From: Palaemon carinicauda
Taxonomy: Eukaryota > Arthropoda > Malacostraca > Decapoda > Palaemonidae
Assembly (NCBI RefSeq): GCF_036898095.1
Contig: NC_090744.1
Coordinates: 14,351,155-14,415,154, forward strand
Reading direction: 5' to 3'
Length of the DNA stretch: 64,000 bases
Shown: piece by piece, positions 27,713-37,700 of the stretch
Layout of the letters: every line of letters begins with the position of its first letter
Position numbering within the stretch: the stretch's first letter is position 1
Notes under the pieces: model-generated
Told to the model about the DNA's origin: nothing
The model's database searches: none
What the model saw: only the letters and a program-made list of their open reading frames with translations
Made by a program: the position numbers and the translations under genes

Positions 27713-29092
27713 TCAAAAATGAATTATGAGTATGGTCAGAGGTCGTGACTCCTCTGCCATGAAGTGGGAACCTTCGTCCTTCTGAAATGTGGCTAGGAAG
27801 CCATACCAATAAAAGAATTGTGTCATCTCTGTAACACTTATGGATGGGATAAGTTGGAGCGAGGCCCTCGGCACGGTTTTCTTAGAGTCACCGATGACTT
27901 GGCACGGATGGCAAGAGGGTGCGGAAGCCTTAACACCCTTTTGCAAGCCCGGCCGGAAGAAATGGGGCTGCAGCAGTTGGGTTGTGCGCTTCACCCCAGA
28001 GTGCCCTCCCAGTCCCTCATGGGCCATTCGTAGCGCCGACAAGCGGGAATTATGGGGGACAACTATATGCTGGCGCAGGGCCTCAGCAGGATCGTGAGAA
28101 CCTCGGGTGATCTTAAGGGGCACCTCATCCTTTAGCAGGAACTCAGCCTTAGAGGGGTCATTCATTTCCACCTCGTTCGAGTTGGCGGGTGCCCTGTTGT
28201 TTACCAATGTCTCATCCAGCAGTGGGAACCTGATGAGCTTTGTCTGGCTCCTTGGGGTCTCGGCGCTGATGGGTGGTTCGCCTCTTGCCTGCTCTGAGAC
28301 CTCTGGCCTGGTGATTGAGATAGCCCTATTTCCAGGGATGTTCAGTGGCACAGTTTCACCCGGATTGAATTTGCGGGTACTCGGCTCAGACTCACGGTGG
28401 GAAAAGGGAGACCCCTGGCCCTCCTCTGAGGTCTCTGGCATGACGCTTGGAGTAGCCCTATCCCCTGTGGTGGAAAGTGGCACACCTTCACCAGAATTAA
28501 CTTCTGGCGTACGAAGCTCAGACTCACTGCTGGAGGAGGAAGACTCTTGGGCCTCCTCACTTAGCCAAGCTACCTCACCAAGGTCAATGTCACCGAGCCA
28601 GTCGTCTTCCCATGCAGGTTGCGTCCTAACAGTTTTAGGCTCCGGCTTGGCAGCCTTCATGCACCTGAGGGGCACTCGCTGTACACTCACGGGCTTTTGA
28701 CCCAAGCATGAGTTGTAGCCCTCATGTGCAAGATCACTCCCTGCCCCCAGTCCGCACTTCTTGCTGAGCTGGGTCGTGGTCACCTTCAGTTCCACTGTAG
28801 GGAGTTCCTCGGTGAACCCTTCAATGAAGTGGGTCCTCCTGCGATTGTCCTGCTGGACTTTGGCAACATTGGGTTGAGGTGGCAAGTGATTGAGTTGTGC
28901 CAATCGGGCGTCCACCTCCTGCATTCTTAATTCATGCGCTCTCTCTCTTTCATACCGCATCCTTTCTTGCTCTGTTCTTCTCCGGGCTTTGTCTTCATTC
29001 ATGAGCTCCCGCACATACCTTCGCAATGCTTCTCCCTCATAGCCTTGTCTTTCTGCCAAGTCCACAAATGCACTGATTTCAGCAGCAGTCAT
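27713..29092 (-). CDS. Intact gag-integrase fusion ORF of a deleted Gmr1-like element
   Basis: Open for 459 codons from ATG 29,092 (the frame is open 16 codons further upstream, to 29,140). Residues 1-70 are a charged alpha-helical gag start (MTAAEISAFVDLAERQGYEG, RRRTEQERMRYERERAHELR). About 170-290 are an acidic Ser/Pro/Glu-rich stretch with two to three imperfect repeats of about 40 residues (ESELRTPEVNSGEGVPL, ESEPSTRKFNPGETVPL; PETSEEGQGSPFS, PEVSEQARGEPPIS). About 345-420 carry an integrase H2C2 finger (HIVVPHNSRL, AHEGLGGHSGVKRT, CHPCQV). Near 440 DEGSHFMAEE recalls the DxGSxF second-Asp motif, without the rest of the core. The fusion most likely arose by deletion between gag and integrase. 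It is unlikely to be catalytic; whether it is made is unknown. Confidence 0.65.
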   Translation of the reverse strand: MTAAEISAFVDLAERQGYEGEALRRYVRELMNEDKARRRTEQERMRYERERAHELRMQEVDARLAQLNHLPPQPNVAKVQQDNRRRTHFIEGFTEELPTVELKVTTTQLSKKCGLGAGSDLAHEGYNSCLGQKPVSVQRVPLRCMKAAKPEPKTVRTQPAWEDDWLGDIDLGEVAWLSEEAQESSSSSSESELRTPEVNSGEGVPLSTTGDRATPSVMPETSEEGQGSPFSHRESEPSTRKFNPGETVPLNIPGNRAISITRPEVSEQARGEPPISAETPRSQTKLIRFPLLDETLVNNRAPANSNEVEMNDPSKAEFLLKDEVPLKITRGSHDPAEALRQHIVVPHNSRLSALRMAHEGLGGHSGVKRTTQLLQPHFFRPGLQKGVKASAPSCHPCQVIGDSKKTVPRASLQLIPSISVTEMTQFFYWYGFLATFQKDEGSHFMAEESRPLTILIIHF

Positions 29093-29429
29093 TTTGCTAA
29101 GTTTTTTGAGGAGACAGCGACAAGAAAAACTCAACAGCACAAGGTACGATGTTGACCGTGCCAGAAATTACACGGAGGGGAAATACGCTCTAGCCTTATG
29201 CAAGAGTCTCATGGAAGGAAGGATGAAGATGGAGCTGGGCAAAATGCACAATGGCTGAGAAAAATGCCTTTCGAGAAAGAATTATCACCAAATAGCAAGC
29301 CTTGCAAGTAATTGAACAAGAGCCTAACTTGAAAACCAGGGCCATGACAATGGGTGAGCTTAGGCTGTTCGGTTGTAATTCGTCCAAACAAGTAACGATA
29401 TATATGACAACTGTACTACACAATAAAAA

Positions 29430-30470
29430 CGGAATCACAACTATATAGTAGGTGATCCTCTGGGGTAGTCAGGGAAAAAAATGAGATCACAACTATGGGT
29501 GAACCTTTATACTAGTCATAAAAGAAATGGAATCACCACAATGGGTGAATCTCTATGCTAGTACAAAAAAGAAAAAAATGGAATCACAACAATGGGTGAA
29601 TCTCTATGCTAGTCATAAAAAAACGGAATCACAACAATGGGTGAATCTCTATGCTAGTCATATAAAAATGGAATCACAACAATGGGTGAATCTCTATGCT
29701 AGTCTTTAAAAAAAAACGGAATCACAACAATGGGTGAATCTCTATGCTAGTCATATAAAAATTGGAATCACAACAATGGGTGAATCTCTATGCTAGTCTT
29801 TAAAAAATTGGAATCACAACAATGGGTGAATCTCTATGCTAGTCATATAAAAATGGAATCACAACAATGAATGACCCTCTATGCTAGTCATAAATAAATG
29901 GAATCACAACAATGAATGACCCTCTGTGCTAGTCTTAAGGAAAAAAATGGAATCTCCACGATGTGTGACCCTCCTATGCTAGTCTTAAGGAAAAAAAATG
30001 GAATCTCCACGATGTGTGACCCTCCTATGCTAGTCTTAAGGAAAATAAAATGGAATATCCACGATGTGTGACCCTCCTATGCTAGTCTTAAGGAAAAAAA
30101 TGGAATCTCCACGATGTGTGACCCTCCTATGCTAGTCTTAAGGAAAAAAAAAAATGGAATCTTCACGATGTGTGACCCTCCTATGCTAGTCTTAAGGAAA
30201 AAAAATGGAATCTCCACGATGTGTGACCCTCCTTTGCTAGTCTTAAGGAAAAAAAAAATGGAATCTCCATGATGTGTGACCCTCCTATGCTAGTCTTAAG
30301 GAAAAAAAATGGAATCTCCACGATGTGTGACCCTCCTATGCTAGTCTTAAGGAAATAAATGGAATCTCCACGATGTGTGACCCTCCTATGCTAGTCTTAA
30401 GGAAAATAAATGGAATCTTCACGATGTGTGACCCTCCTATGCTAGTCTTAAGGAAAAAAAATGGATTTGT
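29430..30470. repeat. Minisatellite, about 21 units of 44-53 bp, two sequence types
   Basis: First block (about 29,430-29,940): roughly eleven units built on GGAATCACAACAATGGGTGA and ATCTCTATGCTAGTCAT. Second block (about 29,945-30,470): roughly ten units built on GGAATCTCCACGATGTGTGA and CCCTCCTATGCTAGTCTTAA. Units are separated by A-runs of varying length. Two transition units near 29,854-29,940 mix both types. The array lies in the untranslated leader between primer site and gag of the minus-strand LTR element. Confidence 0.95.
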
Positions 30471-31369
30471 AAAAATGTGTGGGTGCGTTCTTGCAACACC
30501 ACCACTTGCAACTCTGTGACTTTAAAGCAAGTTTGTATTTATACTTAAAGTATAACAAATTAAAATAAAACAGACAATGTCACTGATATTGCTTAATGCT
30601 TCGTTAAAACATCAGCCCCTTTACATACTTTCCCTTTAGAAGAAAAATGAATTTAATAAATTACACTCCCAAATATTTTATCTTAATGATCCTATACCCT
30701 GACTGAAAAAATTTAAATTAAATGTGACATCATAAGTCCTTTATCTTTAGGTTACCATATTACACAGTCTAACGAAAATTATCCCCTTCAAAAAAATGTA
30801 CATAAAGATAATATCCCACGAGAAAGTAATAAAGAGAAATTACATACCCTTACTTGTCAAACGGAAAAATTGAAAAAATGAATGCCACGTGCGCTTACCG
30901 TTACCAACACGGGAATTAAGCCTCACTGGAATTTAACACGTGGTTTAGTGTACCACGGATTCTCCTAAATTTTCGTAAATTTCACTTCACTTAGTTTTAA
31001 CACAAAATTAAACATTCACTCTCCACAATATATATAAATGAAAAAAAATTATCCACATTGATAATAAACACTCAGAAAAAAAACAGAACACAAATTCATC
31101 TCACGCGGTTGGCTATCCCGCTACACATTAGGACTAGACTTCTCCCACGTGGGTTTAAAAACAAAAAGGTTCGCGGCGCGAACACACACACTAATAAACA
31201 CAAAACTTTAACAATGAGAATAGAAGGCTTTTGCTGTGTTCTTCCACGGTTCCAACTCCAGTGATAATATAATTTACTTGAAATGAAATTGAGGTTCGTC
31301 AAGTCGCTAAACACAGAAAAAGGGGGGAATTTGACTTTGATAAAATTAATTTTAAATTAATGTCTTAGC
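30471..31369 (-). other. Leader of the Gmr1-like element, no ORF
   Basis: AT-rich non-coding DNA between minisatellite and primer site; nothing else recognised. Confidence 0.5.
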
Positions 31370-31390
31370 GAATCCTGGCAAGGTCGCCAA
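31366..31390 (-). other. Primer-binding site candidate of the Gmr1-like element
   Basis: Minus strand TTGGCGACCTTGCCAGGATT begins 3 bases after the end (CGTAACA) of the right-hand LTR, at the position expected for a tRNA primer site. It confirms the minus orientation. The tRNA is not identified. Confidence 0.6.
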
Positions 31391-31392
31391 TA

Positions 31393-32478
31393 TGTTACGG
31401 GCCACTGGTTTGAGTCCGGCCTTGCTTAAGGGACTCAAGGGCCATAACAAAACAAATAACAATGGTAGGTCGCCAGTCAGCAATAATACAATGACTACTG
31501 ACAAATATACGTATTTACAATAATATTTAAATAAAAATTAACAAAAGAAAGGGGAGCACAACAGTTAATTATTTATATTTTAATTTATGCCACGAGGAGC
31601 TTCGGACGGAGTTTGGGGGGACCGTGGATGAAACTCCAGCACAGCAATCACGTTCCCTGGAAGGGGAAATAAATTGAATTATTATCAACACACTTACTTC
31701 TACCGGCTGGGAACACGATGAAGTCGTGTGGTTAAAACTTTTAAGCAAATTAAATGAAAATGACAAGCTTAGGGATTTAAACGTTACACATGGGAATCAA
31801 CACTGTCACAGGGTGAATTAATTAAAACTGGGACTAAACGGCACACGTGGTCTGGGTATAGGGGATAGGATACAAGGTTCAGTGGGTAGGATTTCTTTAG
31901 AGGATAAGGAAAAATGGGGTGTGATAAGGAAGGATGGGAGGTTGGGTAAGGATATTGAGAATCTCAAAATCAGACACCTTACCTTTAGTAAAAAGGACTC
32001 TGATTTCCTTCCCTTGTAGAAAGATGTAGACAGAGGTCCTGCCTCCCTGATGTCTTGAGGGTGAAGAGCGATGGTATTTCCCTCAAGGAGGTTGAGTGAA
32101 GAAGAGGAGGTGTTATCCTCATGGAGGTTGAGATAAGAAGAAACTCTCCAGTTTTCCCTGGGTAGATCAACCCCACTTGACCCCCAATTGAGGGGGGGGG
32201 GAATTGGCCTGACCGCTGTCCTATTGGTCAGGCTTGATCACGTGTCCCCACATCCTTCACAGCTCGCTTCCCTCCTTCTCCTGGGACCTGGATGTTGTCA
32301 CATGACTCGTAGAAGGTAGCTGGAATTGAGACCTCAGGGGGAGTAGACTGGTATAGGATGGTTGGAGGGGGGTGAGACTCTGGGTAGGGTCCCAAAACTC
32401 GTGGCATTTTGACTCATGCTTGCTGGCGGGATCTTTTGTTATTTGAAAAAGGTGGCGAAATGACCGCCATTACTAACA

Positions 32479-32479
<1 letters not shown>
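31393..32479 (-). repeat. 5' LTR of the Gmr1-like element
   Basis: Full-length 1,087-bp LTR, TGTTACGG...ACTAACA on the plus strand, with about 99% identity to 26,043-27,107. Confidence 0.9.
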
Positions 32480-32519
<40 letters not shown>

Positions 32520-32540
32520 TATATTGTTTATATATATATG

Positions 32541-32612
<72 letters not shown>

Positions 32613-32616
32613 CATT

Positions 32617-32662
<46 letters not shown>
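32480..32662. repeat. (TA)n-(TG)n compound microsatellite
   Basis: TA blocks with GTA interruptions and a final TG block. Confidence 0.97.
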
Positions 32663-32663
<1 letters not shown>

Positions 32664-32689
32664 TTGTAGACACCGTTGTTCACACAACT

Positions 32690-33238
32690 TCGATCAATTC
32701 AACAGAGTACTGAACACAACTCAATTTCTTTCTTTGGTCATCATCATTGAAGAATAATCCAACTGACAAAAGTCGTCATCATCAATCATTATTAGCAAAC
32801 AATACACAAAAAGAGGAAATTCTTTTATACAGACCGGATCATTGCTAATTGCATCAGTCGGTTTCAAGTCCTTATATAAAAGTCAGATTAGTAACAACCA
32901 ATCTCATTCAAAAAGCTTCATATCCAAAAGAACTATTACTGCTTTAAAAGGAGACGTTCCTAGGTAACGAGACTATCACACTACAATAGAAAATAAATAA
33001 TATACTGATTTACTCAATCACAGCCATACCAAGCAAGATAAATAATGCTTCTGATAAATAATAAAAAACTTCCAAAGCTGATATAAATAAATAAATCCAG
33101 CATTCCGAACAACCGATCCCTGTTGCCGTCAGAATAAAATACAGTCATCTTAACCTAACAGGAAAAAAAAAAAAATATACCAACATCTTTCTTGCTACAA
33201 ATAACCATTACCATTACACACACACACACACACACACA

Positions 33239-33289
<51 letters not shown>

Positions 33290-33340
33290 GGATTTGACAA
33301 ACAAAAACAAAACAATTGGGAAATATGGACATATGGATTG
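32690..33340 (-). repeat. LTR-like repeat related to 8,200-8,835
   Basis: Resembles the LTR-like sequence near 8.2-8.8 kb in the same orientation, including AATCCAGCA, ACAACCGAT and GATTTGACAAACAAAAA around a microsatellite. Orientation is inferred from that copy. Confidence 0.45.
33214..33287. repeat. (CA)n-(CT)n microsatellite
   Basis: About 26 bp of CA followed by about 46 bp of CT. Confidence 0.97.
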
Positions 33341-33364
33341 ATCCTCCACACCCTCATACTATAT

Positions 33365-33585
33365 GGGGCATCTCTTTGTATAAAAGGCAACTGGAGATTT
33401 TTGGATAGGATTCGTCGTCAATCTCAGCGATGACGTAGTCGCTTTGCTGCTTGAGCTGGTTACGACCCATATGTGGAACTGAACCTTGGTGCGCTGAAAC
33501 CAAGCAAAAGCTTGTATGCTGGCAAAGGGCGCTGCCATCATGTTGGTAAATTGCTCAAGTATGTCGCGGTAGGAGATGGGGATCA
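33365..33585 (-). pseudogene. CsRn1-like gag N-terminal fragment
   Basis: Minus strand: APFASIQAFAWFQRTKVQFH then VTSSSSKATTSS matches SFASGEAFA and FQRAEVQFRIKGVTRSATKA of the gag at 17.8 kb, here with the Trp present. It stops near 33,360. A primer-site-like sequence and LTR-like start lie just upstream. Confidence 0.75.
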
Positions 33586-33619
33586 AATGGTGTGAGTCTG
33601 GCCCTGTGTTTGAAGTTTT

Positions 33620-33900
33620 CCTTAAGGTTCACCAATGTGACGGGAGATGTGGGGGAATTAATACGAAAACAACTCCGGAACAACTAACTTTATTTAGAGA
33701 CAAGACATGGGATCTCACAAGGCAACAATTACAAAGTAGAGTATGTGTACATTCAATGATTTTCTCAGTAATGTTGACATTTGCATAAAAACACAATATG
33801 ATAACCGAATGATAATAGAGTTGAAATTAGTTTTTCACTGCAAAGCCTTTTTAACGTGGAGTCTGATGATGGTTGCAATGTAGAAGAAGGCGTAAATAGT
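33620..33900 (-). repeat. LTR edge and primer site of a minus-strand Gypsy fragment
   Basis: On the minus strand, CTCCCGTCACA is followed at once by TTGGTGAACCTTAAGG, which looks like an LTR end (CA) and primer site leading into the gag fragment at 33,585. The plus-strand start TGTGACGG is at 33,636. The other LTR end is not identified. Confidence 0.5.
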
Positions 33901-34216
33901 GCAAACCTCTTTATTTGTATACACATTGTTTATATGAAGTGCATTGCAATCCTATCAACTCACGGTGTCGTCTTTCCTTTCTTCTAGCTTTTATTATGCT
34001 TCCTTTTTTCTTTAACAGTCCCTTTCCTAGGTATTTTGTTTCGTGCATTAGCGCTTTTCTATCTTCAACAGTTCTTTTGTATTCTGACTCGATCGATCCA
34101 GCACAATCGCCACATTGGACATCATCTATTCATTTGCATCTTTCATTTAGAGATAATTTTCTCATCAACTTTTTATCTGCATTTAATTACATGTAAAAGT
34201 AATGATTCTACCTATA
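33901..34216. other. Left flank of the Academ-like element, nothing recognised
   Basis: AT-rich; ends with ATA directly before the left terminal repeat. Confidence 0.5.
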
Positions 34217-34348
34217 TAGACCGTGGGCCCACCATAGGACCCCCCTCCCCCCCCCTAGGGATTTTTGTAGACCCAGTTTTCTCTATTCTTTAGAGACCAT
34301 AGAATCAGAATCTGCTTGTTTGCACTTTAGCTGTTGGTGATTTTGGCC
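34217..34348 (+). repeat. Left terminal inverted repeat
   Basis: Reverse complement matches 41,162-41,292. Inner 100 bp match at about 80 of 100 positions by hand alignment, including GGCCAAAATCACCA, TGCAAACAA, CTCTAA and CAAAAATCCCTAGGGGGGG. The outermost bases TAGxCCxTGGGCC also match; the segment between is less alike. Confidence 0.92.
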
Positions 34349-34675
34349 GTAATGGCGGCCATTTTGAATTTGACTTTGTCCGCATATGGAAAAAATATTA
34401 GCAATGACTTTTTTCTGTTTATGTCTTTGTAATATATGTTTTTATAGGTTTTCTGGGACGAGGGATTCATTTTTGATAGTTGTAAAGCATTATCATCAGT
34501 ATTTCTCAAGCTTTTGGTAATATTGAAATTGACGATCACACGGAAAAAGGTGATAAGCACATAGTATATACGAGGTACAGCAAATATGATATGATATGTA
34601 AACATGTTTTCTTGATTTTTTCTATGGAATGTTTATGACAAAAATCTTTGTTATCTATAAGACAATAATGAGAAG

Positions 34676-34690
34676 TATTTTTATTTTCAG
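34676..34690 (+). promoter_or_regulatory. Possible 3' splice site in the 5' leader
   Basis: GTATTTTTATTTTCAG ends at 34,690, 15 bases before the ATG. It has the T-rich tract plus CAG of an acceptor. A candidate donor, AAGGTGATAAG, lies near 34,545. This suggests a 5' UTR intron, but nothing else tests it. Confidence 0.35.
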
Positions 34691-34705
34691 TCATAAGAAC
34701 TCATA

Positions 34706-37700
34706 ATGGCAACTAGCACTCCCTCTGATGAAAAGCCATTGAAGCTGAAATTAACAAAAAAACAAAGGTCAAAGTCATCAGCAGCATCTCAGCTAACATG
34801 TATTATTCACTATGAGAGCAATAATTCAGAAAAAAATGTGAGGCCATTAACAGACCACAGTTTTGATGTGATCCTTGAAAAAAAGTTGATTAGGCAAAAA
34901 AGTGACAACCCAAATGAAAGGCTTGAAGCCATATGTGATAAAATTCCAAAAACTTTTCTTAAGGATTTACATGGAACTCACAGGTGGTGTTATCAAAACT
35001 TTACGAATGTTTCCAGAGTCTTAAAGAGAAAGTGTACAGTTGATACAAATGAAGCTACTACCTCAAGATCAAAGAGTGGGAGGACAACGAAGAAAGTACA
35101 AACCCCAACGCCTCTTTTTCCTTCTACTTCATGCTTAATGTGCAACAGGTACAGAAAAAAGGTGAAAGGGCGTATCGAAATTCCCATCAAATGCCAAACA
35201 AAAACAGCTGAAGATACAATCAGAGCAGCTGCAGAAAGGCTGAAGGATTTCAAGATGCTTGGCCAGATTGCCGACTATGACCTTCAGGCAAGAGAAGCCC
35301 GTTATCACCCTACATGTAGAAAAAATTACACCAGATTACAAGAACGTAACATCAGTGAGGTGGAAAATCTTAAAGTCAAACAAGAACAAGAAGCCCATAA
35401 AGCAGCCTTTGATTATCTTTGTAAGTATGTTGATGAAAGCATCATAAAAGGAGCAAATGTTGAAAGACTATCAATGATGAAAGAAAAGTACTTACTCTTT
35501 TTGCAAGATCAATTTCCAGAATTCTATAATCCTCAATATAAAACTTGTAAGCTAAAAGATAAACTGAAAAAAAAATTTGGTAACAAATTGCAATTTTGGC
35601 AACCGAATTATAAAAGTGAACTAGTGTATTCATCCGAAGTTCCTCAAGGTCAGGCTGTAGAAGTTGCATTTGAAGTGGCTGCATCTGAGTCAAAGAGAAT
35701 TGAGGAGGCTGCTCTAGTTTTAAGAAGGGCCATTTTGGATGGCCAAAGAGAAGCTCCAGAAATGCCATGGCCACCAACAAAAGAATATTTGCTTGGAGAA
35801 AATACTAAAGTACCTAAACTCTTACAAGAATTTTTAAGTTTGATTATAGGTGGGTCTAAAGCAGTTGAAACTACTACTGAGATACCAGTGCTTTCTATCT
35901 CTCAAGATTTGTGTAGAGCTACTACGAAAGGAAAATGGATGATGCCCAAGCATCTACTCTTAGGCATGACATTACGACATCTTACAGGTAGTGCAGAAAT
36001 TGTAACAATATTGCATCGTTTTGGTCACTGTGCATCATACTCTTGCTTGCTTGAACTGGAGACTGCAATTTGCGATGGTATCACTGAGACACAAAGAATT
36101 CTTCCAAGAGGCATTCAGGTGGAAAATAACAGAGTAACTCATTTGTGTTGGGACAATTTTGACTTATTAGAAGAAACATCAACAGGAGCTGGAACAACTC
36201 ACACTGCGCATGGAATTGTAATTCAAGAATCCTCATTTATTGAAAATGTTGATATGTCTGAAATAAGAGAGAAAAGCAGTAATCCTCGGACAAAGAAACG
36301 ATCAATCAACTACATACCTAAAGAAATAGAACCATGTTTTTTGAGAGCAAAGGCTGAACCAGTATTAGCACCTTCTATACTTACTTCACCCAATAAAGAT
36401 GTGAATGATGCTGCTAAAACTTCTGACTCTTTGTGGCTGCTTAGTAGAGCCCTGTCAAAGGAATCGACTCAGACAGTTCCTAATTGGGCAGGTTGGGTAT
36501 CTTTAACAGGGAAAGAAAAGGAATATGGAGAGGTTCAGTCAAAAGTTGAGTATATGCCTCCAATTAATGCGCCAGTCACAGAAAATGCTACTGTACAGCA
36601 TATAATCAAAGTGTCCCAGTCAGCTTCTAGGGAGGTCAATCAGCAATATACAATTTTAACATTTGATTTGGCAGTTGCTAAAAAAGCATATGCAATTGTG
36701 TGGCAGGATCCTAATGCATTTGGAGATGTTATTATTAGATTAGGTGTTTTCCATACAACATGTGCATTTCTTGGAGTAATTGGAAAACGTATGAGTGGAA
36801 GTGGCTTTGAAGATATACTTATTGAGTCAGGAATATGTGCCAGTGGCTCTATCAGCAAAGTGATGTCAGGAAAACACTATAATAGAGCTATGCGTGTTCA
36901 CAAGACTATGCACGAGGCTTTAGAGCGCCTCCTTTTACAAAGTTTTGAATCAAATGTAACAATCCTCTGGAAAGGAAGGGCTCGAGACATGATGGAACAT
37001 CTTGCACGTGAACCAAGCACAGAACTACTGGATGAAGCATTGACCAATGAAGATTGTGCTGCAGTGATTGAACAATACAATAATTTCAAAGAAGAAATTA
37101 GAAGAGGAGAACATGGCAAGACAGCAAAGTTTTGGATTGATTACATGGACAAGGTTCTCCTTGTTTTGCGCTTCCAGAGGGCAACTAAAGAAAGCAACTT
37201 TGATCTGCACATTTCTTGCTTAGAACAGTTATGTCCAATGTTCTTTTGTTATGACCATCCAAACTATGCTAGATACACAACAATCTACATGCTGGTAATG
37301 CTCAATTTGGATAAATCTCACCCAGGAGCCAAAGAACTGCTACATCATGGCATGAGTGTGAGTAGATCAAATGTCAGGTGCAGTAGAAATGCAGTTGACA
37401 TAACAATAGAACAAACAATAAATCGTCATGCAAAATCAAATGGAGGCATAATAGGATTCAGCAGGAACTGTAATGCATACACACGATGGTGTTTGACACG
37501 CCATGCAAGAGCTGAGTATGTTGAAGCTACAAAGCAGATGGCTGAAATAGATAGCAATGTTTCATCTTCCCACAATGATCTCAAAAAGTCTGAAATTATC
37601 CACAGTGAGGAACGAGTAAGGAAAGCCATGGATGCATTTCAAAATTTCATAGATCCTTTTAGTGTAGAAGACAAACACTTATTGTATTGTCTTTCCTCGG

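Larger units (their letters stand above)
26043..32479 (-). mobile_element. Young, internally deleted Gmr1-like LTR retrotransposon
   Basis: Two direct repeats of about 1.07 kb (26,043-27,107 and 31,393-32,479) bracket minus-strand coding remnants and a minisatellite leader. The LTRs show only about nine substitutions plus a G-run length change, so roughly 99% identity by eye and a recent insertion. The LTR has matching ends TGTTA...TAACA. Coding order along the minus strand is gag, integrase, then RNase H, with no RT and no protease seen: a deletion derivative of an element with integrase before RT (Gmr1-like). Both outer flanks are (AT)n, so target duplication cannot be judged. Mobility, if recent, must have been in trans (inference). 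Confidence 0.85.

Noticed and set aside
28107..28700. 197-codon plus-strand ORF opposite the gag-integrase fusion
   Set aside because: Antisense shadow of the better supported minus-strand frame with recognisable motifs.
29430..30470. Regular repeats that could suggest a CRISPR array
   Set aside because: Whole units are repeated with no unique spacers, unit length varies through A-runs, and the setting is a eukaryotic LTR element; it is a minisatellite.
33915..34293. Short plus-strand ORFs before the Academ-like element
   Set aside because: One crosses the inverted-repeat boundary and both lack any protein signature.
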